Positions 12,343-22,500 of a DNA stretch of 64,000 nucleotides are shown in pieces. The position numbers and the translations under genes are program-made. Source of the DNA: Leptodactylus fallax (lineage: Eukaryota > Chordata > Amphibia > Anura > Leptodactylidae); contig CAMRHE010000157.1 of NCBI GenBank assembly GCA_947044405.1, positions 1,448,501 through 1,512,500 of the forward strand, in the 5' to 3' direction. Numbering within the stretch: the first letter of the stretch is position 1; each line of letters starts with the position of its first letter. The notes under the pieces were generated by a model. The model did no database searches. It worked only from the letters and a program-made list of their open reading frames with translations, and was not told the origin of the DNA.

Positions 12343-12500
12343 ACGCTAGGTTCACACCTGCGCCTGGGTTTCTGTTCTTCAGGTCCGCTTGGGGACCCGA
12401 AAAACGGAAACCTAATCCGCTTAAAAAGCAGTAACCTGCGGAAACCCATGGACCCCATAGACTGTAATGGGGTCCACTGGGTTTCCCCAAAAAAAAATGC
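12343..12500. repeat. half copy of the GGTTCACACCTGCG hairpin family
   Basis: It begins ACGCTAGGTTCACACCTGCG and continues with GGGTTTCTGTTC, GGAAACCTAATCCGC and GACCCCATAGACTGTAATGG. The same words are in order at 38492-38706 and 56363-56592. The right terminal repeat is missing. Confidence 0.6.
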
Positions 12501-12825
12501 AGAGAGAAAAGTCCTGCTTGCAGTGGTATTTGTTATGTACCAATTCTGGGTGGAGTCAGAGACGGAAAAACTAAAAAAAAATTATTATTTTTTATTAAAT
12601 TATTAAAATGTTTAACATTAGTTCATTACTTAGATGTATAGTTTGTTGCATATTTACTTTCACAGAAGTTTAATCACTGGCTTTTTAATGAATTACGGGA
12701 GTTTCAAGGCTTCTAACTGACCATAGCTGTCAGCCATTCATGAAGATGTTAGAGCAGGAGTTGAAATAGTGTAGAAAAATAGAAGCGTGAGGATTGGTGG
12801 TTTCGCCTGCCGACTCTGCAACTCC

Positions 12826-13316
12826 AGCCTAAGGCTAAGCCCCATGAAGTGATCCACAGCTAAAAAAAACGCAGTAGGGAAAAAACAACAGTAAGAACAA
12901 ATTGCATTTTTTTTCCACAACGCTTTTTATTGAGTTTTGCTGCATTTTTCTTTCCCTGTTCATTCACTTTGCTGGTACTGTAAAATTCAGCATTTTTTTG
13001 CACTGTTACAGCAGCACTCTGTGTTTCCACAACGCTAGGCTAAATGTACACAACTGTGGTGCAAAATGGCCGTGAAAAACATCCATTTCTCATGACTGTC
13101 TTGCACTCGAGGGGTGGCCATTTTTACAGATTCCCTATACATTTGGATGGAGGGATCCGTGAAAATGACAGAAAATAGGACATGAAAAATGATGGTCATA
13201 AAAAATAGCCCACATTTACTGACAGTGAATTTAATGCTTCCGTGTGAGGTCCGTTAAAAAAAACGGATGTCATGCGGCCAGTTTTCCCTTTCATGTGAAT
13301 GTAGCCTTAGCCTAGA
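12826..13316. repeat. two adjacent palindromic elements
   Basis: 12826-13035 begins CCTAAGGCTAAGCCCCAT and carries the AAACGC/TTGCTGGTACTG words of the GGCTAAGGC family. 13036-13316 is a separate unit: left CTAGGCTAAATGTACACAAC, right TGTGAATGTAGCCTTAGCCT, with an internal AAACATCC / ACGGATGT pairing. Confidence 0.5.
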
Positions 13317-13554
13317 AAAGGATTTCCACTCAGTGTGAAAATGGCCACATATTAGTAAGCTAGAAGTTAGAAATACTAATGAAGGATTACAATGGGAGTG
13401 TTCCTTTACTTCTTCACATATAAGTAGGAATTGCCTACAGGTTCTTCTTGGTCTTGAGCAATTAGTTGAGATCACCAAACAGAAGACATTATAGCATTAA
13501 AACCCCGCCTCATTTTAAAAGACTTTCTCAGCTCATTCTTTGGAAAATGCATTG

Positions 13555-14165
13555 AGATTTTTTTTTAAACATCTGTTTATTGGATTTTTCAATATATCTG
13601 ACAACACAATGTAGATAGAATGTAACAAAAGTGAAATTGCATAAATGACTAAGAGAATAATGCCATTTACAAATGGCAATATAAAGTCTCCAGGATACCT
13701 CAGGTTTTGGGAACATAACTCGCACTGAAGTCAGCAGTGGGAGGACAAAAACAAAACATATGAGAGAAGCAGAACACTTCTAAGAAAGAACAGAATACTA
13801 AGTAACATCTTAACGCCTGAGTGATACATTATTACAAAATGATATCCCAGATACAAGTGCTCTCAATTTCTCCCTCAAAAGGATCATAATAATGTAGGCC
13901 ATAAAAGAGAAGGTCAAGATACCCGTATGGATTCATGTGTTGCCATTCCACCTTCCTCCCTCCATCACACTGTCTCTCGGTAACTCTGTGTTCTCCTTAT
14001 CGCTAAAAGTCATCCCCTCAGGTCGCCGCCCTTCCTATCCACAAACCTCCCTCTCCTAACTGAATATTATATTTCTTAATTTGCTGTGTTCATTCATCTG
14101 TACTTGATAGTTTGTGTCCTTATATACCATAAATAACGCAGTCTTTCACTTGTAAACTCAGCTAT
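13555..14165 (-). mobile_element. possible LINE 3' end
   Basis: The left margin TTTTTTTTTAAACATCTGTTTATTGGATTTTTC would, on the - strand, be an untranslated 3' end with AATAAAC-type signal running into poly(A), much like the L1-like fragment at 45555. The inside is CT-rich and non-coding. No conserved reverse-transcriptase segment is visible, so this is tentative. Confidence 0.3.
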
Positions 14166-14392
14166 TTGTGCTCCAGACTTTTCCTGTGTTCACATTTTAG
14201 GACTGAAATTAAGACAGGTTCTGTTGTCAGCCAAACTACTTCTCATCTAGCTTTTTCTATCACCTGGTAATCGGGGAGAGGGAGCTCGCAGGTCCAGTAC
14301 AGAGCCTTCCCCTAATTTAGGTCTCATACATTTAGGCCTAATTTAAGTGGATGCAGACGTGTGAGGTTGATTTTCATTGGTGAGAATCATCA

Positions 14393-14445
14393 GCGAAAAA
14401 AAAAAAAAGTTCTGTTGCGTCAACAAAAAAAAAAAAAAAAAAACA
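14393..14445. repeat. poly(A) runs
   Basis: Two A runs, at about 14395-14408 and 14425-14443, with a short spacer containing TTCTGTTGCGTCAAC. Likely a mononucleotide length polymorphism. Confidence 0.8.
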
Positions 14446-14515
14446 CTAACGTCTGACTTTACACATTGAAAAGAATAGGCACACATGGATGCCACAATTA
14501 CGTGATATGTGGATA

Positions 14516-16111
14516 CAGTGGGGGAAAAAAGTATTTAGTCAGCCACCAATTGTGCAAGTTCTCCCACTTAAAAAGATGAGAGAGCCCTGTAACTGTCATC
14601 ATAGGTAGACGTGAACTATAAGAGACAAAATGAGAAAGCATATCTAGAAAATCACATTGTCTGATTTTTTAAGAATTTATTTGCAAATTATGGTGGAAAA
14701 TAAGTATTTGGTCACCTACAAACAAGCAAGATTTTTGGCTCTCACAGACCTGTAACTTCTTCTTTAAGAGGCTCCTCTGTCCTCCACTCATTACCTGTAG
14801 TAATGGCACCTGTTTGACATTGTTATCAGTATAAAAGACACCTGTCCACAACCTCAAACAGTCACACTCCAAACTCCACTATGGTGAAGACCAAAGAGCT
14901 GGGTGGAAGGACACCAGAAACAAAATTGTAGACCTGCACCAGGCTAGGAAGACTGAATCTGCAATAGGCAAGCAGCTTGGTGTGAAGAAATCAACTGTGG
15001 GAGCAATAATTAGAAAATGGAAGACATACAAGACCGCTAATAATCTCCCTCGATCAGGGGCTCCACGCAAGATCTCACCCTGTGGGGTCAAAATGATCAC
15101 AAGAACGGTGAGCAAAAATCCTAGAACCACACAGGGGGGACCTAGTGAATGACCTGCAGAAAGCTGTGACTAACGTAACAAAGGCTACCGTCAGTAACAC
15201 ACTACCCCCGACTCAGTCCTCAGTGCCAGACGTGTCTCCCTGCTTAAGCCAGTACATATCCGGGCCAATCTGAAGTTTTCTAGAGAGCATTTGGATGTTC
15301 CAGAAGAGTATTGGGAGAATGTCATATGGTCAGATAAAACCAAATTAGAACTGTTTGGTAGAAACACAACTCGTCATGTTTGGAGGAGAGTGAATGCTGA
15401 GTTGCATCCAAAGAACACCATACCTACTGTGAAGCATGGGGGTGGCAACATCATGCTTTGGGGCTGTTTCTCTGCAAAGGCACCAGGACAACTGATCCGT
15501 GTACATGAAAGAATGAATGGGGCCATGTATCATGAGATTTTGCGTGCAAACCTCCTTCCATCAGCAAGAGCACTGAAGATGAAACGTGGCTGGGTCTTTC
15601 AGCATGACAATGATCGCAAGCACACCGCCAGGGCAACGAAGGATTGGCTTCGTAAGAAGTATTTCAAGGTCCTGGAGTGGCCTAGCCAGTCTCCAGATCT
15701 CAACCCCATAGAAAACCTTTGGAGGGAGTTAAAAGTCTGTGTTGCCCAGCGACAGCCCCAAAACATCACTGCTGTAGAGATCTGCATGGAGGAATGGGCC
15801 AACATACCAGCAACAGTGTGTGCCAACCTTTTGAAGACTTACAGAAAACGTTTGACCTCTGTCATTGCCAACTAAGGATATATAACAAAGTATTGAGATG
15901 AACTTTTGTTATTGACCAAATACTTATTTTCCACCATAATTTGCAAATAAATTCTTTAAAAATCAGACAATGTGATTTTCTGGATTTGTTTTCTCATTTT
16001 GTCTCTCATAGTTGAGGACTACCTATGATGACAATTACAGGCCAGCCTCATCTTTTTAAGTGGGAGAACTTGCACAATTGGTGGCTGACTAAATACTTTT
16101 TTTCCCCTCTG
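14516..16111 (+). mobile_element. Tc1-like DNA transposon, complete ends, second family
   Basis: Starts CAGTGGGGGAAAAAAGTATT and ends with the near reverse complement at 16111; flanked by TA on both sides. Terminal inverted repeats are about 200 bp and contain an outer AAGTATTTAGTCAGCC and an inner AAGTATTTGGTCACC word, so IR/DR type. Length 1596 bp. It belongs to the same family as the element at 62664, with which it is closely similar over its whole visible length, and differs from the element at 7191. Confidence 0.95.
14881..15875 (+). pseudogene. Tc1-family transposase, N-terminal half frameshifted
   Basis: The ATG at 14881 opens MVKTKEL, but a two-base insertion relative to the copy at 63028 (GAGCTGGGTGGAAGG against GAGCTGTGGAAGG) shifts the frame within a few codons. 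A further base is inserted in a G run near 15137, and bases are lost near 15205-15225. From about 15291 to the stop at 15875 the frame is open. This part holds the catalytic domain: Asp in WSDKTK, Asp in QHDNDRKH and Glu in NPIENLW are all present. Two substitutions stand out beside the family pattern (SDETK to SDKTK, DNDPKH to DNDRKH). It cannot make a full transposase as it stands. Confidence 0.9.
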
Positions 16112-16202
16112 TATGTAAATAAGGCCTTACAGCCTATAAATGCTGAAGATTTTTTGACATAAGAAATGCTGAGAGGTGTACAGTAATTCAGTAGTGACAT
16201 TT

Positions 16203-16424
16203 AGGCTGGGGCCCCATGTGGCATAAACGCCACGATTCGCCCACAGTGGAAACGTCGCAGAAATAACCGTAGTGTTTTACAGTCACAGCAAAGTGGATGG
16301 GATTCTAGTGAATCCCATCTCCACTATGCGGTAAAATACACAGTGCGGACAAGCAGTGCATTTCCGGCTCGGCTTTTCCTGCAGCGCTTTTTTGCTGCGG
16401 GTCACCACGTGGAGCCTTAGCCTA
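16203..16424. repeat. palindromic MITE, GGCTAAGGCCCCAC family
   Basis: Left end TAGGCTGGGGCCCCATGTGG, right end CCACGTGGAGCCTTAGCCTA. Internal GTGGATGGGATTCTAGTGAA pairs with itself around AATCCCATCTCCAC. About 220 bp. Confidence 0.65.
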
Positions 16425-16675
16425 AGGGTAAGTTCACATGGTGGAAAATGAACAGGAATTCCTCTTTTCAGCTGTCGTTTTCTGCCGGGCATTGGCATTC
16501 CATTGCGGCTTTCTGCTGATGATTAGGCCCAGATGAATGGGCCTAATCAGCAGGGAGTATAGAGCCGTGGAATCTGCGGCAGGATCAAGCAGGACGCTTA
16601 TTTTTTCAGCATCCTGCTGTGATCTCTGCCTCCCAAATCCACAGCAAATTCCTTTGTGTGAACTTACCCTTAGAG
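16425..16675. repeat. palindromic MITE with AAGGGTAAGTTCACA ends
   Basis: CTAAGGGTAAGTTCACATGG at the left is mirrored by TGTGTGAACTTACCCTTAG at the right, and GATTAGGCCCA/TGGGCCTAATC forms the tip of the hairpin. It directly abuts the preceding element. Confidence 0.65.
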
Positions 16676-16744
16676 TGAGGCAATACCTAGCTGGCAAACT
16701 TAATTTATACCTAAAAGGGAAAAAAAAAGCAAGAGAGGGCTTTT

Positions 16745-17340
16745 TAAAGGTGTTGTCCAACCCCAAATCCCTTGCTGATTTTTATTCACTCCAGTGATGA
16801 CTGTTGATACAGGTGCATCTCAATAAATTAGAATGTCTTTGAAACGTTTATTGCTTTCAGTAATTAAATTTAAAAAAGTGACCTCCTATATTTTCTAGAT
16901 TCTTTACACACAGAGTGTTCTATTTCAAGTGTTTTATTTCTGTAAATGTTGATTATGGATTACAGCTAATGAAAACCAAAATCTAAGAAAATTAGAATAT
17001 TGTAAAAAAGTTCAGTATTGTAAATTCAGTGTGTCACCTGCCAAGGTTTCCGAAGCCTTTACATGGTCCCTCAGTCTGGTTCAGTAGGACACACAGTCAT
17101 GGAAGACGCTGATTATGGATTGTATTACTGAATTACTGAAATGAATGAACGTTTCAAAAATATTCTAATTTATTGAGATGCACCTGTACATGTGCCTGCT
17201 GCAGCCATTCACTAGCCACAGCGGTGACCTCAGTGGTCTCTTTACATCTCTGCTACAGCTAGTGATTGGCTGCAATATTTACATGCTGACATGGCACATC
17301 AGTGCAGGAGCTTAGTAAACTGAGACCGTTGGGGACCCAG
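16745..17340. repeat. older repeat split by a Tc1-type MITE
   Basis: Left part TTAAAGGTGTTGTCCAACC resembles a TTAA element end. Internal words of that element (CACTCCAGTGATGAC before, GCAGCCATTCACTAGCC after) flank the MITE at 16810-17186. The far end is not clear. Confidence 0.4.
16810..17186. mobile_element. Tc1/mariner-type MITE, copy A
   Basis: 377 bp flanked by TA. Ends CAGGTGCATCTCAATAAATT and its reverse complement; the terminal repeat continues as AGAATGTCTTTGAAACG. Its middle holds GTTCAGTAGGACACACAGTC followed by ATGGAAGACGCTGA, which resembles the start of a Tc1-type transposase gene, so it looks like an internal deletion of a larger element. No transposase remains. Confidence 0.85.
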
Positions 17341-17603
17341 GAAATGCAGTGGATCTATTGTACATCTTGAGAAACATACTCTGGTTCAGGTGTGAGACAG
17401 AGACTTAAAGTGTTTTTGTTTTATGCCATTAACACAGAGCTATAGTCTGGAATTTTCTAAATGAATGTTAGATTAAGTTTACGATTTACTGTGAGTAACA
17501 AGGTGGTAGTTCATTGTTTGTGCTTCCTGGAGCATTGTGACCCCATACATCAGAATTAGTGCTTGCACATCATAAAATGAGATGGCCTGGACTACTCGTG
17601 CTT

Positions 17604-18000
17604 AAAGGTAGTCTGTCACCAGAACAGTCCCTATTGAACTATAAGCACAGTCACCCACATTTCATGTTAAAACCCTTATTTCTGCTTCCTGATCTGTGCC
17701 TCCATTGCTGAGATATTAGCTTTTTTCCTGATATGTTAATTAGGTGTTTGGTACAATGAGGGCATCAGCAGTGCTCTAACTGCTACAAAAAGTTATGCTT
17801 TCCAGCGCCTAGTCCCTGAAGCTTTTTGGTGCGATGAGAGTAATGGTGACGCCCTAAGGCAGATCAGGAAATAAGCTAATATATCAGCAATAAAGGCACC
17901 AATAGGGTAGCAGAAAAAAGTGTTTCATTCACGGAAACCCCGGCTATCTGTTCAAACTGTGCTTATAATTCAATAGGGACTGTTCTAGTGTTGTTTTACA
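17604..18000. mobile_element. TTAA-type hairpin element
   Basis: Starts TTAAAGGTAGTCTGTCACC (TTAA at about 17604). The left half word CAGTCCCTATTGAACTATAA is mirrored by TTCAATAGGGACTGTTCTAG on the right, and TTTCTGCTTCCTGATCTG is mirrored by CAGATCAGGAAATAAGC. The right end is degraded. Confidence 0.5.
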
Positions 18001-18459
18001 GCATCACTATAGATTGTACCTATGGGTAAGATATGACATTACAGGAATTTTAAAAGGTTCAAAAAAATTATAATATTTGGTGAAATATATCTCACTGTAC
18101 CAACATGTGCTGAAAACTGCACATAAGAGGCAGAACGTCTGACTACAGTGTTGATCTCTAGTATTACTGGACAGGAAGTATGTGATCTTCCTCCCCAACA
18201 CCATAACCACAACATTATCACAAATAGCCTCACTTCTGATAAGCTCCCAAAACAGCTACAAATCTTTAAATATCATTTTTAGCCCTAACTGTACTCATTC
18301 TTTTGGGCTGGTGTAGTATGCCAGTCTTACTCATCAGCTATGTTGGTGGGAGATGGTCTCAAATGTGCTTACAGCTTGTGAAGATGGAAGAAACTTGAAA
18401 TTACGTTGTGGAAATGGAATATAGTCTGGAGGAGTCAGCCAAGAAGAAAACAGATGCAG

Positions 18460-18690
18460 CTTTAGGCTTAGACAGTAGCCCCACGTGGCGTAAATGCAGT
18501 ATTTTAGTCACTGCAAGGTGGATGGGACTCTAGCAAATCCCATCTACACCTTGCTAAAAAATAATGAGGTAAACTAGCAGCATTCTAGAGATCCATGATG
18601 AGTTAAGGTCAGGTCATTAGACCAACCAGGACAGGATTTAAGCTGTAAAACAGTCTGCATTATAGCCATGTAAATCTAGCCTAAATGCGG
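18460..18690. repeat. degraded GGCTAAGGC-family repeat
   Basis: TTAGGCTTAGACAGTAGCCC then CCACGTGGCGTAAATGC, with AAGGTGGATGGGACTCTAGC against AAATCCCATCTACACCTTGC as an internal stem. The right end is not clear. Confidence 0.4.
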
Positions 18691-19259
18691 AGTAACCAGT
18701 AGTGATGATATTGATAAAGACAGTATAGTTCTTTTCCACTAGAATGAGGGTTAGCAACATTTGCTAAATGGACAAGATTACTTTGGCAACCAAGAGCGCA
18801 GTTTAGTCTCTCCGAACCTGATGAGCTTTTATTGGTTGACCCCAGTGAATGGCTACACAGAGCTCACCCTATGACTGTGTTACAGGTCTCTGCACAGCAG
18901 CTATGAGGCTATAAACAATAGCCTGGCACCAGTGCTGTAGTCAGCTCATCCATATTCACCTGGGCTGCCTCTATTCCCATCTTATGCAGAGAGCTAACTT
19001 ATGTACGGTTAGTTTCAGAAGGTTGTCAGACTTCCAGTAATAGAAATCTTTGAGCAGCTCAAAAGGGTGTGAGGTCTCTCCAGAGAGTTGCTATACAGGA
19101 AATCAGTGAAGCTATGGGATATCCTCTAATAACATAGCACAATATCATTTTGCCTGGACTTCCCCTTTAAGATCACGTGCACATATATTACAGGTTACCC
19201 CCGTTTTCTTTATTGCCATTACGACCTGTAACTTGACCATGATTTTGGCTTAGCTCTAC
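18691..19259. other. PDIA3 upstream flank without a recognised gene
   Basis: Ordinary AT-rich sequence up to the point where CpG content rises at about 19260. No exon recognised. Confidence 0.4.
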
Positions 19260-19430
19260 ATTACAGGTCAGGAGTCGCCCCCCTGACAACGTCAAACACG
19301 TGACCTCCCAGCGTCACACCTCAGTGGCTGACAAGTTTTCCCGCCCCTGCACGACCACGCCTTCTAGTTCGTTGACTTTCAGTGGTTTCGCCCAGCAGTG
19401 TTCTGAGGCCAAGTTCACGCCTCCGTCTGA

Positions 19431-19438
19431 TGACGTCA
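19431..19438 (+). promoter_or_regulatory. perfect CRE palindrome TGACGTCA
   Basis: TGACGTCA lies 157 bases before the PDIA3 start codon. It is the consensus for CREB/ATF bZIP factors, and its TGACGT core is also part of the ATF6/XBP1 UPRE. Chance occurrence of an 8-mer is possible, but its place in the CpG-rich promoter next to an ERSE-like site supports function. Confidence 0.55.
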
Positions 19439-19449
19439 CCGCGCTACAA

Positions 19450-19468
19450 CCAATGAGCGGCTGCCACA
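19450..19468 (+). promoter_or_regulatory. ERSE-like site (unfolded-protein-response element)
   Basis: CCAAT (19450-19454), nine bases, then CCACA (19464-19468). The known ER-stress response element is CCAAT-N9-CCACG, bound by NF-Y and ATF6/XBP1 in promoters of ER chaperones; here the spacing is exact and only the last base differs. It lies in sense orientation about 130 bases before the PDIA3 ATG. Confidence 0.6.
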
Positions 19469-19595
19469 CTCCGGCTCCTGGTCCAGCCGTGGGTACTTCC
19501 GGCAGGTTTTCTCCCTTTTTCTCCCCGGCTTTCCCAGTAGTACAGGGTAGTCAGCGCTGCTGAGAGTCTGCACCGCGCTCCGCACTGACTCCAAC

Positions 19596-22500
19596 ATGAC
19601 GCGCAGCCTCCTCCTCAGCGTCCTGTGTCTTCTGGGAGCTGTCGCCAGCACCGCTTGGGCCTCGGATGTCTTGGAGTTCACAGATGACGACTTTGAGAGC
19701 AGTGTCTCCCAGTATCCGATCATCCTTATAGAGTTCTTTGCACCATGGTGAGTGGTATCCTGGGCGCTGTGCCAGGGGCTCTGCACCACTGGGGCTGTGC
19801 ACCCTGTTATCGGCCGCATGCATGGGCGGTACCGCAATGATGAGCTTTGTGATAGTCCTGCGGGGCCTGGTGTATGACTGCTCCTTACATAGCTGTATAC
19901 CGTGTATTGCACAGCATAGTCTGCTGGTGTACATACACCTTCCTTATAACAGCTATTCTGCAGTGCCTAGGTATATATCAATGTATGAAAATAGTTAATC
20001 ATTGGCCTCTGGGGGGTCCCAGTGAGGAAGATCAGCTTCAGAGGTGGCTGATAACAGAGATTAACAGTTTAGCAAAAGGATGTTAGTCATCTGTATGCCC
20101 TGTGCTATAATCCATTCTTCCTGTTGGTAAGATCAGGCTCTATAGACAAGCTGTAAAGTTCAGGTGTATATTTGAAGTCCATTACTATTATAGATGGTCC
20201 TGGACTTGGCACATATCTGTAGTGACCTGTCAGTCCCTGCCCCTCCTGTCCTATCTGCTCCCTGCATTGTGTGTATATAGTGACAGATATTCAGTTTGCC
20301 TCGTCCCTTGCACTTAGACAGGACTTGCAATGGTTGATGTGGCCTCCCTCTATGCTGGGGATAATTTTAATTTTGGAGACTGTTACATTTTGTTTTCAAT
20401 TATCTGTCATGCTATGTAAAATTAACACTGTCTTTCATGTGCACCCCTCCTACCTCACTGTATAGGCAGCCATAAATCAATGACACCTGACACAGAATCA
20501 GTATAGTAACAACTTCTATTAGTTTTGATTTCTAGATGTAGTCAATAACTGAAACATATAAAGATGGAGTCAATAACTGAAACATTGTAACTTTCTGTTT
20601 TGTGTTGCTTTCTTTCACTTTTAGTCCCTGATTGCTTTCAGTCATGCACTGCTTTTGGTTGCTGCGGGGACTTGTAGTTCTTGTAAACTCTGCTCTCATT
20701 CTGTCAGTCGGTGATGTCACTCTCGTGAACTACTATTCCCGGCCTCCCTAGCTCTGCTGCTGGAGGGAGGTGTGTCTTTGCTGTGGTGTCTGCTGCTTAT
20801 TGGTTCTTAGGAACTTGGTGGCTGCTTTTGATTGGACTAGCATATGAAGCAAGCCATCAAGTATGCAATGCCTTAAAGGATTTCCTCCTTCTTATCCTGT
20901 ATCATTGCAGAAAGCAATGGCCTGCAGCATGACTATTGACTTGCTACACTGATCATGCAGAAACAAATTCATCCTCCCCATGTGGTTACATTCATAGCCC
21001 CTGCCTCGGTTTTCATTCATGTAGCCAAGCTTTTAAATGTTATCTCCAGTTTTTTAACTACAAATTTTTGTAAATCTACCCCAATTAGGCCCAAACATAA
21101 ATACTCAAGCTCATGGAGTGACTTATAGCTAAGCATTATTCTAGTAAGCAGAGGTTTGTGTTTCGATGATCAGAAATACATTCACGCTGTTCAGATCTGT
21201 AGTATCTTGGGTCTATAATCTCTGTTCTTGGGAAGTGGAATCATACTCTTCTGCTTTAAAAAGGTTGTACCACAAATTAAACTTGCCCCCTTCCCCACAG
21301 AATAGGGGATTAATGTCTTATCGGCAGGGTTCTGCTGGGAATCTCATTCATGCAACCAGTTGAGGTCCAAATTCTCCTTGTATAAATGGAGCAGGGGGAC
21401 GTTCACTACCGCTCTTGTCCTTCCAGGCCCCCCATAGAATTGACCTTTTTGCTTCAGTCAGACTATGTAGTCACCCATCTCTGTATATTCAGACTGTTAA
21501 TAAAGATGTGTGTATGTCAATGGAAATTTTCTATTAGCGTATTTTAATAACTGGGCTCAAACTCTGCTTCTTTCCAGGTGTGGACACTGTAAGAGGCTTG
21601 CACCAGAATATGAAGCAGCTGCCACTAAACTGAAAGGAACTGTTGCTCTGGCTAAGGTGCGATATTCCCTTTTCTTCCAGGTTGTTCCTCAGTTAGCCAA
21701 AACAAACCGTTGCAAGCAAATCATAAAATCCATTGAATAATACACTGCAAGTTTGCTTCTCATCTATTAGCCAGAGTAGGAAGCTATTGAAAGGGAGTAT
21801 CTTGCTCCTGAGTGTTTACCATTATAATGCGTTGCATTGTTGCTTGTTCGTTTTGGTAAGCACTCATAAACCTAATTTCCACAACATGAATTAACCCCTT
21901 CTCGACATCCGCAGTAATACTACGGCAGTTGTTGGGTCTTTAATGATGGCGGCTGCCCTGCTGCAGAGTGGCATTCAGGTCTCCACTGTATTGTACAGCA
22001 GAGACCTGGAGCTAATGCCTGTGATCAGAGTTCACTACTAATACAGCAGTGTGCAAATTAATGTTTGGTCTCCTTGCTTCCCCCCCCCCCCACAAAAAAA
22101 GCAATAAAAAGTTGTACATATCAGAAAATACCAATAGAAACAAGTTTTTGCAAACAAAGGCCTTCACATATCTTTGTCAATAAAGTTAGGAACACTGGAA
22201 TGCAGTTGAATGCAGTAGAACTTAATAAAACCAAAATAAATATGCTATTGCCATTATTGTAATGGCACATCTGCCAGATATGTAGATATAAAAATATATA
22301 TATATATCTTTTAAATGCAAAGTGAACACTATAAAAACAAATATGTAGTGTTGTTGTTGTTTTTTTTGTAGCAATAGCTAAACAAAGCATATGTATCCCA
22401 AAATCTTGCAAACTTAAAGTAAAACTTGTGCAAACAAGAAGCCCTCATATGGACATGTTAACAGAAAAAAGGCAGAGATGAAAAATATGAAATGATCGAG

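Larger units (their letters stand above)
19260..19595 (+). promoter_or_regulatory. PDIA3: PDIA3 promoter region, CpG-rich
   Basis: From about 19260 the sequence becomes GC- and CpG-rich with no TATA box evident, and stays so into exon 1. It holds a CACGTG E-box at 19297-19302, a full TGACGTCA CRE, and an ERSE-like site (both listed separately). The transcription start is not determined; the 5' untranslated region probably starts within 100 bases of the ATG at 19596. Confidence 0.7.

Noticed and set aside
12132..12458. 108-codon - strand frame
   Set aside because: Its first part is the translated GGTTCACACCTGCG hairpin repeat; the rest has no domain.
19436..19934. Antisense frames of 127 and 158 codons over PDIA3 exon 1 and promoter
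   Set aside because: They overlap a CpG-rich promoter and exon on the opposite strand, have no recognisable domain, and are expected by chance in GC-rich sequence.
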